Positions 1 to 10,457 of a stretch of 27,854 bases of DNA are shown in pieces; the stretch's first letter is position 1; each line of letters begins with the position of its first letter. A program made the translations under genes and the position numbers. This DNA is from Astrocystis sublimbata. Taxonomy: Eukaryota > Ascomycota > Sordariomycetes > Xylariales > Xylariaceae. The notes under the pieces were generated by a model. It saw nothing but the letters and a program-made list of their open reading frames with translations, had not been told where the DNA came from and made no database searches. Where the stretch lies: contig JAJNNY010000133.1 in assembly GCA_022453515.1 (NCBI GenBank), forward strand, positions 1-27,854, written 5' to 3'.

Positions 1-236
1 CTACCCGTTATTGCCAGTGCTGTCTTCAACTTCAGAAGCAAGTTGCCCTTTATTGGATCTCCATGGCCCTTGTATACCGCACACAATTGGCAAAACCTGC
101 CAAACCGAGGGCCGTGGGAGTTCAGAGATGAAGAGATTGAGAACGTGTGCGACATAGGCATTCGCTCCCTGATTCATCCGAGGTGCGATGGGCGTGATGG
201 CAAAATGACGACGGCATTGACCTTACCTATCATAGA

Positions 237-1739
237 CTACTGACGCTTGGTGTTTTCTCGTGCTGATGGCAAGTCATTGACGGACATGACCTCAGGTAGG
301 TGGAACACAGACGGCCAGTACAGACGGAACTTGTCTTCATCACCGTCTAGGCATCGTTGTATCCAGATACGCCACACAATGCTGTAAAATGTTAGCTTAC
401 TTACACTACCAACGTGATTCTCAATCTGTTTGTAGGCTTCCCAAGAGAATCGGGATAGGAATCGAGATAGAAGTCTCATGTGAGGGAGACGTACTAATAA
501 TATGCGCCTATTCCAGTCATGAGGTGCCACCAGGCATGGCCTTCCAGGACAACAGCCCAAGGTAATTGGATCTGATGCCGCCAACCACGTATTGTGTCAC
601 AATACCAATTGTCTAGACTCCAAACGAGAAAGCCACCCAGAAAGACGCTCAGACCTACGAGATGACAATTAGCATTCTAACCGTCCAATGTGGACAGCAA
701 AGCGCCTGCGATGTCTCTCACCTGTGGCAACCATGATCCACATCTGGGAAAGCGATTCTCGAGTGCTCGGCACCTGGGAGGTGGGCGATCGCTTCTTCTC
801 GCGAGCCTTCAGAGCCGGCCGCAGAGTTCTCTCCATGATGTATATGTTTGAGAAGACAACGGTAGCTGTAAGCAGAGCATACGCATCTTGGTCTTTGAGA
901 AAGACATCATTAGTTGTGTTTCTGGAAACCAATCAAACTTGACTACGAAAATGACTCACGGAACTGGGGATCTTTCGTTTCATAGTATCGAGCCTAATGG
1001 TAATGTGTATGTTAGTTGAGCACAAACACCCAGTATCGCAACATTGTCCCTGGCGTGCTAACCGTGATGAAGTAGGCCAAGCCAACAAGGCCGGCGCCAA
1101 GAGCAATCGAGAAGGGAGCAGAACGTGCATATGCAAATGTAGCATGCGCCATGAAACAAGTTGTATAGATCATAGCAAGCTCGTCAACAAGTTGCATCGG
1201 ATCTAAGGAAAGGAAAGTCAGTGCAAGATAATTTAACATCAGTCAGTCAATCGGCAGGCTGACATACACTTGAGCGTTGCATGAAACAAGGTCGACCCGA
1301 GACCAACGATGATGTAGCCGATGAAGGTGACGAGGAAGATAGCTGGATGGCCATATTTGAGGCAGGCTTTGATCCCTCGGGCACCGAGCCATAGAAACAG
1401 AATATTGGTGACAGTCTAGGTAAGTCGAGGCGGTTCAGAGTTAGTGAGAGGCAGAGTGAGACAGACGGACGAAGCGATGGTGCCAAGAGAAACAAGAACG
1501 GACGAAGGGCAAGAGAGAACAGAACCGAGAGGCACGGCTTACATTGCAGACTTCGGCACAATAGTAGCTCATCACATAGTCCTGGAAGCGGAAGCGGGTG
1601 TCAGCATATATGTATATATGGGTCACGATGCGCCGGCAAGTTCAGGATGGCAAACCTCTTCACAGAAGTTGAGGGTGACGGTCTTCTTGCCCCAAAAGCC
1701 GACACGGGGCTCATGGTAGGGAAAACTGAGGATTGACAT
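237..1739 (-). CDS. Alkaline ceramidase (left-arm copy)
   Basis: This is a second copy of the ceramidase gene at 15991-17493, in eight exons on the minus strand, with ATG at 1737-1739 and stop at 237-239. The two arms align here without net indels and the overlapping frames translate identically, so this copy is intact on paper: 306 residues with the same catalytic set (Ser82, His86, Asp97, His245, His249). It is the only left-arm gene free of frameshift. If the left arm is an assembly fold-back, this is a duplicate record of one gene and not a paralogue. Confidence 0.85.
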
Positions 1740-2932
1740 GGCTGGTGCTTCTGCATGTGCAAACTTGAAGCTTTGTATGTCTGAAAGTGGTGAGAATGCA
1801 TGCGCAAGCAAGTACTTGTACTTGATTTTGTTAGAACAACGGTGATAAGCAAGGAACCTGCAGGACCTTGGACGTTGGAAGAGCCTTGGCTGTTTGGGAC
1901 AAAGTCTTCGTATTAGTAGTACATTCACTACCTACTTCACCTACAACTGGCAGAGCTCACATAGTAACCTCCCTACGTAATACTGGGTAGGTATATTAAT
2001 GTAAATGTAATTCACGCTGCATGCTTAACAAGAAGGGTCTTTTACTTATACTTTCGGTGTGCAACTGGCACAAATGGTAGTACGGACGGCAACCCAGGCT
2101 CGCCAGCCACGAATTTCAGCCGTTCAGCCAGGCCTAGCTAGCATAGCAAACGGGCGAGTCCTTTAGGTAACTAGGGCCTGAAGTGCTCGAGTGGCTGAGG
2201 CCGTGTGTCTCTCGGTGGATCGCTGCGTGCAGTGAGGTAAGACAGCAGGGAGCTTACGATAGGTAGGAGCTGGTGGTAATTGATGGAGCAGGTGGGTTTG
2301 CGGCTGGATAAGGTTGGCGGTTGGGAGCTAAGCTACCTAGCTCGCTAGTAAGTAGCCCTGGGATCATGATGGCCGAGGTAATTTACATGAGAAAGAGGTC
2401 CCGATTGTATGGGTTCATCTGTCTGAGTTTGATCAGTTGTAATACGGGAACGACGTCACGATTGTGTGGTTGTTTGCATACAGCCTCCAAGTTGAAACAT
2501 GGAGTTTCCAGTCTCGTAAAACGGACATGTTGGGGATGGGGGATGGGCTGATTCAGCTAGCATACCTCCTACAGGTGATGGTGCATTACTTAAGAGGTAC
2601 TTCCAACTGCCCAAGGTGTAAGGTAGGCGAGACCTGGCACGGCTGGAGTCAGTGGAGTGCCTCGGTGGAAGGTAAGTACCTAGCGGGGCCTAGGTAGGTA
2701 CCTCCAAGCACCTACGTGCCATAAATAGACTCCGAATTTAGCATAAGGTATACCAAAGTACCTGCTAGCCAGCTTAAGGCCACACGGGCTAGATCTTCCA
2801 AACAACCGCGAAGAGAATCCGAATGAGTTCCGAGTTACAACTATATCTCAACATACCATCCATCCAACCAACCTTGGAGCAGTCATCACATCACAGTCCC
2901 GTTGTTGCATGCCCATGCCACCCGCGATGGTG

Positions 2933-3027
2933 GTGAGTGTCGAATCCGTAGACTTCCTCGGTGCGCCATAGTTCTTCTGCCTGGTGCTTTGCTTATCTCA
3001 CACTTCTCTCTCTCTCTCTCTCGCCAG
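2933..3027 (+). other. Putative 5'UTR intron of TMF1 (left copy)
   Basis: A GTGAGT donor at 2933 and a CCAG acceptor ending at 3027, preceded by the (TC)9 pyrimidine tract, would make a 95-bp intron in the leader, ending about 190 bp before the TMF1 start codon. The mirror copy is at 14697-14791. Transcript data would be needed to settle it. Confidence 0.35.
3005..3022 (+). repeat. (TC)9 microsatellite (left copy)
   Basis: Nine TC units sit in the TMF1 leader, directly before a plausible 3' splice site. The right arm has the same nine units at 14702-14719, so this repeat has not changed length between arms. Confidence 0.9.
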
Positions 3028-3215
3028 CCTGTCCTTCGAATCGACGATTCCTCACAACCACGCTGAGCTGTCCTGTACAACCTCCAAGGCCGTCCGACTC
3101 TCGGTGTGGATATGCCCGCATGCTGAACCGTCCTGATTCATGCGATGCGCCGACGTACCCTCGCAACATCTAGTTCCCTGCCCTCCTAGCCTCCGTCTCG
3201 CCTTGAATACCCATC

Positions 3216-5887
3216 ATGAGTGCACCTCCGAAGTCCTCCAGATGGGGTTCCTTCCTCTCGCAGGCCGTCGCCGGTGTCGAGGCCCGCCTCGATAATATCC
3301 TAGCCGAAGAGGACGGCTCCAAGCCCCTCTCCACAAACCCGCCCACCCAAGCCGGCGCACCCACCACTGCGCCCGCGCCGCCTACACCACCCACACGTTC
3401 TGCTACTCCGTCCAAGTCTGCCAATGACCGACTGCAGGAACGCCTTGCCCGCGCTGTCGCTTCACGAAACTCCGCCGCCGCTGCCGCTGCCGCCTCTTCC
3501 TCCGCCACCCGCCAGAGTATCGATGTCGCCTCCACCACCTCCAGCCCGCGCCCAAGCTCCGACGGTCCCCGGCCACCACCTACCTCCAGTACCGCCCAAG
3601 CAGCGAGTCCTAGACCAAGCTTGTCTGCGGAAGAGGCAGTGGCCCCTGTCATCACCGCGTCCCCGATAGATGACTCTGACAACAACCCTACGCCTACAGC
3701 CGATGATCAAGCAGCCGCTACATCTAGCCCTCAACCCTCTCCACAGCCAGAGTCTGCAGAATCCCAACCAGATACCAAACAAGAGCTTGTACCCGATGCC
3801 GAGGCACAGACTACGACAGCGGATGCGACACAGAGTACAACGGGTGATAAGGCAGAGGATACGGAATCATCGAGCATATACAACGAGCGCATCACTCTTC
3901 TAGAACAGACTCTGGAGGAAATACAGGTTCAGCACCAGGAAGAGCTGCATAGCCAGACAGAGCGGGTGGATGCTCTCCAAACAAGGTTGCAATATCTTGC
4001 CCGGGAAGCAAGTGACCATGCAAGAGCTGCTGCCACGAACGCCCCCTCTGGCAGCTCGGACAAGAAGATCGCCGAGAAGGATGGCCAAATCGCCCAACTG
4101 ATGTTGGAGGGCCAGAACTTGGCCTCTACAGAGCAGAAGCACCGCAACATCATCAAGAAGCTGAGAGCTCAGCACGTCGCCAACGAAAAGGAGATCAACG
4201 AACAGAAGGCGTGGCGCCAGAAGACGGAGAGGGAACTCGGCGACCTACGCAGGCGACTCGATGAAACCACCGAATGGGAGAAGACCACGGAAGAAACACA
4301 CGAGCTCCTCAGCCAGTCGAAGAGGGAGTTGGACAGGCTGAACCGCGAAAATGAGGACAAGAGCCGGTCCATCATGGAGCTTGAATCCCGGCTCCAGGAA
4401 GAATCAGACAAGGCCGATGCACTAACGGCCAAGGCAGAGGGTTCCCAGCGAGAAGCAGAGCGGAAGCGAGTCAAGGAACTCGAAGACACGGTCGCCGCGC
4501 TTGAAGTCGAGAAGGGTCTGGGAGCCGATCGCGCCAAGATACAGGTCGCAGAGGCTCGAGAAAAGGCCGACAGAGCATCAGAACGTGCCCGCGTTATGGA
4601 ACTCGAACTCAAAGGCGAAGTGCAGGTCCTGGAGAGCAAACTGGAGGCCATGAGAGCCAGGGCCGAAGAGGCCTCATCTGGTGCTGTGGGAGATGCTCAG
4701 GTCAAGTTACTCAGACAGATTGAGACGCTTCAAACACAATACTCGGTGGCGAGCGAGAACTGGCAAGGTATGGAAGCATCTCTTGAGGCTCGAGCTACCA
4801 ACCTAGAGAAAGAGAGAGATGAAGCACTTCGTCGGGAGTCAGAGATGAGAAGAAAAGCACGCGAGGTGGTAAGTTTCCCTCTCTAGTTATCACTTTCCTC
4901 GCAAAGGCAGGGACTGACTCGTGGCCAGGCCACTCGTGCTAAGCGTCAAGAAGAAGATGGAGGAAATGCAAAGACAGCTTCCTACTGTCCAACGCGACCT
5001 CAAATCGTACCAGTCAGAACTTGACGCACTCAAGAAGCGGGCAGAGGCAGCCGAGGCGGCTCTTTCAGAGACTAAAACCGAGCTTGAAAAAGCTCAGGTA
5101 TTGCTTAGGAGCGATAAAAATGAACGCACGGATCAGGATCGACGGAATTGGCTAGACGACGTCCCGACGACTGCCTTCCGCGACGGGCCGTCCAGATTCA
5201 CCTTTACTCACGGCAACACAGCGTACATTCAGCGGTGATAACTTTCTTGGATTACAGAGCTATTCAAACCGATTTCGCAAGACCTCGGCCCCTTCTAGCA
5301 ACGGCGAGCCGAGTCCAAGTGATCGAGCATCTATGGTCAGGCGTCCATCTGCCCAGCCTCCCGCCAGATCACCACTGCTCCCAGCAATTTCAGGGCTGCC
5401 TACCGCAACCACACCGTCCATGGCCAGTGGATTCGATTTCGTCAATTCTACTCCTCCCAGGCCATGGACCGAGATGACCCACTTGAAGGCATGGAAAGAT
5501 CGGCTTCCCCCAGAACGTGCTCCAAGACATGGTCTCGGTTTCCACCACGACAGCAGGGCCGTCGGTGCAGATTGTGGAGAGGATGAGTGCGGCCATCCGC
5601 CGGCTGGAGAGTGAAAAGATAGCTGCCAAGGAGGACCTCACGCGCATCTCGGGTCAGCGAGACGAGGCGCGCGCCGAGATCGTTGCACTCATCCAGGAGG
5701 TAGAGTCGACCAAGGCAGCAGCAAAGAAAGTGCCCGAACTCGAGAGTGAAGTTGCCGAGCTTAATGAGAGGTATCAAACCACGCTGGAAATGCTGGGGGA
5801 GAGAGTGAGCTGGTAGAGGAGCTACGCGCCGACGTACAGGACGTCAAGGCCATGTATAGAGATTTAGTCGAGCGAACTATTAAGTAG
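3216..5887 (+). pseudogene. TMF1/Sgm1-like golgin, frameshifted left copy
   Basis: Exon 1 (3216-4868) is identical to the right-arm copy and encodes 551 residues. A 60-bp intron (4869-4928) is followed by an exon 2 that should run to a stop at 5885-5887. Exon 2 is broken here: 2 nt are missing near 4956, 2 nt near 5186, and single bases near 5459, 5510 and 5800. The C-terminal domain can no longer be read in one frame. The intact version is at 11829-14507. All breaks are 1-2 nt deletions, mostly in short runs of one base or in dinucleotide repeats, which look more like sequence errors than like evolutionary decay. Confidence 0.85.
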
Positions 5888-6052
5888 CGCAGCGATGTTT
5901 ACCACTTGCAATTAATATTAAAGCGAAGATGGTTCTCGAACCTACCACGCGGAAAGACCTTGGCCATGGGACCAGCTCAATCTTTATCTACCTGTATAAT
6001 TTCGTCGACTCGTGCATACTTGCGTCGTGTGGTAAGACCCATGGCTGGTCGC

Positions 6053-7255
6053 TTACAGTTCAATTCCCTCGTTTTCAGCCGCTCGCTCAATGTACTTCCG
6101 AACCTGCAAGTTCCCTTTAGCTCAACGCATGCCATAGCATGTAGTATAGAGAAAGAAATAGGAGATGGCAGTTGGGGACGAACCTGTTTGTCAGGAGCGA
6201 GGTCTAGAGCTAGATAGCCATCCGTGTCTCTCTTGTCTGTTTCCGCGCCGGCCTTGAGTAATTCGATAGCCGTGTCTCCTAGATAGGAGAGTGACAGTAT
6301 GAGCGCCGAGATCTAATGACTTCGAATACCATCTCAACGATAAGAAATCACGCTCACTTACCGTGGCCTTCAGCGACAGCGTGATGCAAGGCCGTGTAGC
6401 CGGCAACATCTGTCGCGTTCAGCGGACTACGGTGTTCGAGTAGCAGCTTGACCATCGGCGTAGAGCCAACTGCGGCGGCTCTATGCAGAGGATACTGGCC
6501 GCGCTTGTCGCGCACCCGGCTTGAGGCGGGCGGCTTGTGCGCAAAAGCTTGCGGGCTACCTCGAGGTTGTTCTTGGAGGCGACGAAGTGCAGGGCGCTCT
6601 ATTGCCGTAGGATTCTGTATGAGCTGTCTCTTCGATTTTCTGATGGTCTAGCCTGGGACAGGATGACGTACCTGGCCATTCGCATCTAAAAGGAGGGATA
6701 GTGGTCAGACAAGCTCATGCTGGGAGGATAGCGTATGTATGTACTTTTTTGATCCACGTCGGCGCCCCTTTGTAGTAAGACGTCGACTATCGCCTCGCCG
6801 TCTTTGACACTGGCTGCTATCATCAACGGCGTCCAGCCCATGTCATCCTGGATTACGAAAGTACGGCTTGTCAGTCTGCCTGCAAAGGCTTAGTATTGCT
6901 CGATGGCAGGCTCACCTCTACATCGGGGTCGAAGGTCTTCTGCTGGGAGAGTAAGAGCAGTATGGCATGCTGATTTGAGGACGCAGCCCAGTGGATGGGT
7001 AGACGGCCATCGTCGTCCTTGCGTTGCGACAGTTTTGGGTTGGTCTGTGATAACACATGGTCAACCGTCAGTCAGCAGGAGATGACCTGTGATATGAGGG
7101 GTGTACATGCGTTCAGTAATGACTCAACAACGGTCACTGTAACCATTATCAGCGGGATTCAAGAAACTTGGGCAGGCAATGAGATTCATCTCACCTTTGC
7201 CCTCTCGTGCAGCAGCATGTAAAGCGTACTTGTCTTCCTGCTGTGACGAAGACAT
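6053..7255 (-). pseudogene. NAS6-like ankyrin protein, frameshifted left copy
   Basis: This is a copy of the eight-exon gene at 10458-11663, reading from ATG at 7253-7255 to a TAA whose complement is at 6053-6055. The large ankyrin exon has lost one base near 6556 (CTTTT here against CTCTTT in the right arm on the coding strand), which shifts the frame before the last three ankyrin repeats. Two further single-base losses, near 6116 and 6132, fall in the last intron. The remaining exons match the right-arm copy. As sequenced it would not give a full-length product. Confidence 0.82.
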
Positions 7256-8011
7256 ATCCCGTGTTTGCTGTGATGCGTTTGTCTAGCAAAGTGTTGGTAG
7301 CCTACGATGGGCGACAAGGGTGGTTTATAGAACCTCTTATACGACTGGAGTGCACACAATACAGAATTCCTGGGCGCAGGAGGTCTGTAATATGGTTAGC
7401 AGAGGGTCGAATCCGCAATTTCCTGGAGTTGATTTCCTGAGGTTCTGAGGATTAAGTCCAGCGATCAGAGATGAAGCCGAAAGCAGGCCGTATAACTAGG
7501 TAGTTAGATATCGAAGTTGAAGTTGAAAGCTTAAGCCTGTGCCGGTGAGGTCAACTGGCCAGGGTAAGTAGCCTAAGGTAGGTTAGGTACCTAGGTACAT
7601 GTAGGTATCTATCGGTACAGTCAGTGTGACTGCCTAAGAGAGACTTCAGATTTCTAGCCAATCAAAATATAGTTTAACGCATTGAAGAAGGGCAAACGGC
7701 CTATTTGACGCTAGTTTGGGGTCAGGATAGCAAAAGTTTGAGTACTAGTCCTCTTTTAGACAGAGCCGGCAAGATCCAACATGGAGTACATGATGCACCT
7801 ACATGTAGACAAGCTCCCTTAGCTGCACCAGAATACCTGGGTGACTTTGCGAATTCCAGGCTTATCAACATCAACCTCCCCAAAAACCAGACGACTAATT
7901 CGCGTAATCAACACCACCACGAAATACCCAAATCCTCGCGTCGACTGAGACTCAGAGAATATACACATACGACGCTCTTCCAAACACGACAGGCGCGAAA
8001 CAGACACCGCC
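7256..8011. promoter_or_regulatory. Divergent NAS6/PRP46 intergenic region (left copy)
   Basis: This 0.75-kb region lies between head-to-head genes. It holds a cluster of TAGGTACCTAGGTA-type motifs at about 7575-7610. The same region at 9702-10457 has the same length. I see no gene in it. Confidence 0.6.
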
Positions 8012-8850
8012 ATGGAGGCGGTCGTCGAGTCCGCCGACCTCTCGGCACTCGCCCTACAAAACGCGAAGCGAACAAAGCTACTCTTCGCCAGCATCCCATC
8101 CGCGCCCAGCAAAAGGCTCAAGCTCACACAAGATCCCACAACACGAAAGATGCTTTGTCCGTGCGGCTGCATGCCGAATACCGCGATCTCCAGGACCTGC
8201 CGCCCGCCCTGGCCCAGAAACAAGCCAGTGCCGCGAGCGCGCGCAAGAGGGCCAAGAAGCAAGCACACAGCGACGCTGCAGCAGCAAGCCCCGACGACCA
8301 GAAGACGCAGAAGCTCATCGAGGGCATAGCCGAGAAGACACCTGCCTCGGCATCGACCGCCCTCGTCCAGATCCGCAACCCGCCGCCCGGCTCCAGCACA
8401 CCATTCGCCCCGTCACAGTCGCAGTCACAGGCCCTGAGCGCCGCCCGCGCCCAGGCCACGCACCAGATCAGACCCGACTGGCACCCGCCGTGGAAGCTGA
8501 TGCGAGTCATCTCGGGCCATCTGGGCTGGGTCCGCGCGCTGGCCGTCGAGCCCAACAACCAGTGGTTCGCCAGCGGCGCCGGCGACCGCACGATAAAGAT
8601 ATGGGATCTCGCCACCGGCAACCTGCGACTCACCCTGACGGGCCACATATCGACCGTGCGCGGCCTCGCCGTCTCGCCCAGACACCCGTATCTCTTCTCG
8701 TGCGGCGAGGACAAGATGGTCAAGTGCTGGGATCTCGAGACCAACAAGGTCATCCGCCACTACCACGGCCACCTGAGCGGCGTCTACACGCTGGCGCTCC
8801 ACCCCACCCTCGACGTGCTCGTCACCGGCGGTCGCGACGGCGCCGTGCGC
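8012..8850 (+). pseudogene. PRP46/PLRG1 WD40 splicing factor, truncated and frameshifted left copy
   Basis: The copy starts at ATG 8012, in an A-rich fungal-type context, and matches the right-arm PRP46 fragment. One C is missing near 8133 (CCCACA against CCCACCA), so the start-codon frame is lost after about 42 residues; the WD40 part continues in another frame. At 8850 the palindrome turns and the gene stops after three of the family's seven WD repeats. The frame then runs into the reverse complement of the gene and ends at 8926-8928. This cannot encode a working Prp46. Confidence 0.9.
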
Positions 8851-9701
8851 ATGTCCCACACGCGCACGGCGCCGTCGCGACCGCCGGTGACGAGCACGTC
8901 GAGGGTGGGGTGGAGCGCCAGCGTGTAGACGCCGCTCAGGTGGCCGTGGTAGTGGCGGATGACCTTGTTGGTCTCGAGATCCCAGCACTTGACCATCTTG
9001 TCCTCGCCGCACGAGAAGAGATACGGGTGTCTGGGCGAGACGGCGAGGCCGCGCACGGTCGATATGTGGCCCGTCAGGGTGAGTCGCAGGTTGCCGGTGG
9101 CGAGATCCCATATCTTTATCGTGCGGTCGCCGGCGCCGCTGGCGAACCACTGGTTGTTGGGCTCGACGGCCAGCGCGCGGACCCAGCCCAGATGGCCCGA
9201 GATGACTCGCATCAGCTTCCACGGCGGGTGCCAGTCGGGTCTGATCTGGTGCGTGGCCTGGGCGCGGGCGGCGCTCAGGGCCTGTGACTGCGACTGTGAC
9301 GGGGCGAATGGTGTGCTGGAGCCGGGCGGCGGGTTGCGGATCTGGACGAGGGCGGTCGATGCCGAGGCAGGTGTCTTCTCGGCTATGCCCTCGATGAGCT
9401 TCTGCGTCTTCTGGTCGTCGGGGCTTGCTGCTGCAGCGTCGCTGTGTGCTTGCTTCTTGGCCCTCTTGCGCGCGCTCGCGGCACTGGCTTGTTTCTGGGC
9501 CAGGGCGGGCGGCAGGTCCTGGAGATCGCGGTATTCGGCATGCAGCCGCACGGACAAAGCATCTTTCGTGTTGGTGGGATCTTGTGTGAGCTTGAGCCTT
9601 TTGCTGGGCGCGGATGGGATGCTGGCGAAGAGTAGCTTTGTTCGCTTCGCGTTTTGTAGGGCGAGTGCCGAGAGGTCGGCGGACTCGACGACCGCCTCCA
9701 T
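8845..9701 (-). pseudogene. PRP46/PLRG1 WD40 pre-mRNA splicing factor, 3'-truncated
   Basis: Prp46/PLRG1 is an essential subunit of the Prp19 (NineTeen) complex that activates the spliceosome in the nucleus. The reading frame opens at 9701 without introns. Residues 1-155 are the Ala/Gln/Ser-rich N-terminal region with basic stretches. A segment beginning [11 protein letters not shown] leads into the propeller, a hallmark of this family. Three complete GH...WD repeats follow (GH169-170 to WD198-199, GH211-212 to WD240-241, GH253-254 to WD282-283). Native sequence appears to end at Thr286, where the palindrome turns. The frame then adds 19 residues of antisense sequence and stops at 8784. About four WD repeats are missing. 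The family assignment is firm. Because the gene is essential in other fungi, I infer a full-length copy elsewhere, or that this break is artificial. Confidence 0.92.
8851..8861. other. Palindrome centre (11-nt spacer)
   Basis: The 11-nt spacer ATGTCCCACAC is flanked by GCCGTGCGC on the left and GCGCACGGC on the right, where the two arms begin. Read on the minus strand, the spacer encodes the V-W-D-M of a WD40 repeat in frame with the right-arm PRP46 fragment. The spacer is therefore native gene sequence rather than inserted filler. Confidence 0.95.
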
Positions 9702-10457
9702 GGCGGTGTCTGTTTCGCGCCTGTCGTGTTTGGAAGAGCGTCGTATGTGTATATTCTCTGAGTCTCAGTCGACGCGAGGATTTGGGTATTTCGTGGTGGT
9801 GTTGATTACGCGAATTAGTCGTCTGGTTTTTGGGGAGGTTGATGTTGATAAGCCTGGAATTCGCAAAGTCACCCAGGTATTCTGGTGCAGCTAAGGGAGC
9901 TTGTCTACATGTAGGTGCATCATGTACTCCATGTTGGATCTTGCCGGCTCTGTCTAAAAGAGGACTAGTACTCAAACTTTTGCTATCCTGACCCCAAACT
10001 AGCGTCAAATAGGCCGTTTGCCCTTCTTCAATGCGTTAAACTATATTTTGATTGGCTAGAAATCTGAAGTCTCTCTTAGGCAGTCACACTGACTGTACCG
10101 ATAGATACCTACATGTACCTAGGTACCTAACCTACCTTAGGCTACTTACCCTGGCCAGTTGACCTCACCGGCACAGGCTTAAGCTTTCAACTTCAACTTC
10201 GATATCTAACTACCTAGTTATACGGCCTGCTTTCGGCTTCATCTCTGATCGCTGGACTTAATCCTCAGAACCTCAGGAAATCAACTCCAGGAAATTGCGG
10301 ATTCGACCCTCTGCTAACCATATTACAGACCTCCTGCGCCCAGGAATTCTGTATTGTGTGCACTCCAGTCGTATAAGAGGTTCTATAAACCACCCTTGTC
10401 GCCCATCGTAGGCTACCAACACTTTGCTAGACAAACGCATCACAGCAAACACGGGAT
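9702..10457. promoter_or_regulatory. Divergent PRP46/NAS6 intergenic region
   Basis: This 0.75-kb region lies between two genes transcribed in opposite directions and presumably carries both promoters. A dense cluster of TACCTAGGTACCTAA-type motifs lies at about 10105-10140. I could not place a TATA box or transcription start with confidence. Confidence 0.6.

Larger units (their letters stand above)
1740..3215. promoter_or_regulatory. Divergent ceramidase/TMF1 intergenic region (left copy)
   Basis: This 1.48-kb region separates two genes transcribed away from each other, so both promoters should lie here. It contains TACCTAGG-type motifs (for example around 1925-1990 and 2686-2702), a (TC)9 run at 3005-3022, and five small deletions relative to the right-arm copy, near 2054, 2121, 2254, 2262 and 2548. 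I see no open reading frame that I believe. Confidence 0.6.
1..8850. repeat. Left arm of giant inverted repeat
   Basis: This stretch is the reverse complement of 8862-17731. Base 1 pairs with 17731 and base 8850 with 8862, and the arm runs to the window edge, so its true outer limit is not visible. The pairing sum (left plus right coordinate) falls stepwise from 17732 at the outer end to 17712 at the centre, so the left arm is 20 nt shorter overall. Long blocks, including all of the ceramidase gene and the first TMF1 exon (1.65 kb), are identical. The arm carries copies of four genes, three of them frameshifted here. It is best treated as a secondary copy of the right arm. Confidence 0.97.

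Noticed and set aside
1..300. Telomere at the left window edge
   Set aside because: No TTAGGG/CCCTAA array is present, and the sequence is the 3' end of the duplicated ceramidase gene and its flank.
2180..2240. Possible tRNA (GAGTGGCTGAGGCC resembles a Ser/Leu D-arm)
   Set aside because: There is no T-arm with a GGTTCGAATCC box, no matching acceptor stem and no anticodon arm. The mirror copy at 15490-15550 has the same defects.
3170..3685. 171-codon antisense frame over TMF1 (and the 160-codon frames opposite its coiled coil)
   Set aside because: These are low-complexity Ala/Gly- or Ser-rich translations of the antisense strand of a biased-composition coding sequence.
7395..7415. tRNA B-box-like GGGTCGAATCC
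   Set aside because: The box lacks one T, and no D-arm or acceptor stem lies at the right distance. It falls in the NAS6 upstream region.
1..8850. RIP (repeat-induced point mutation) of the duplicated arm
   Set aside because: No C-to-T/G-to-A changes were seen between arms. The only differences found are 1-2 nt deletions.
8425..10008. 527-codon minus-strand frame spanning the palindrome centre, and matching 407- and 265-codon plus-strand frames
   Set aside because: These are shadow frames of the GC-rich PRP46 sequence and of its reverse complement. They run through the artificial junction and carry Arg/Pro-rich out-of-frame translation.
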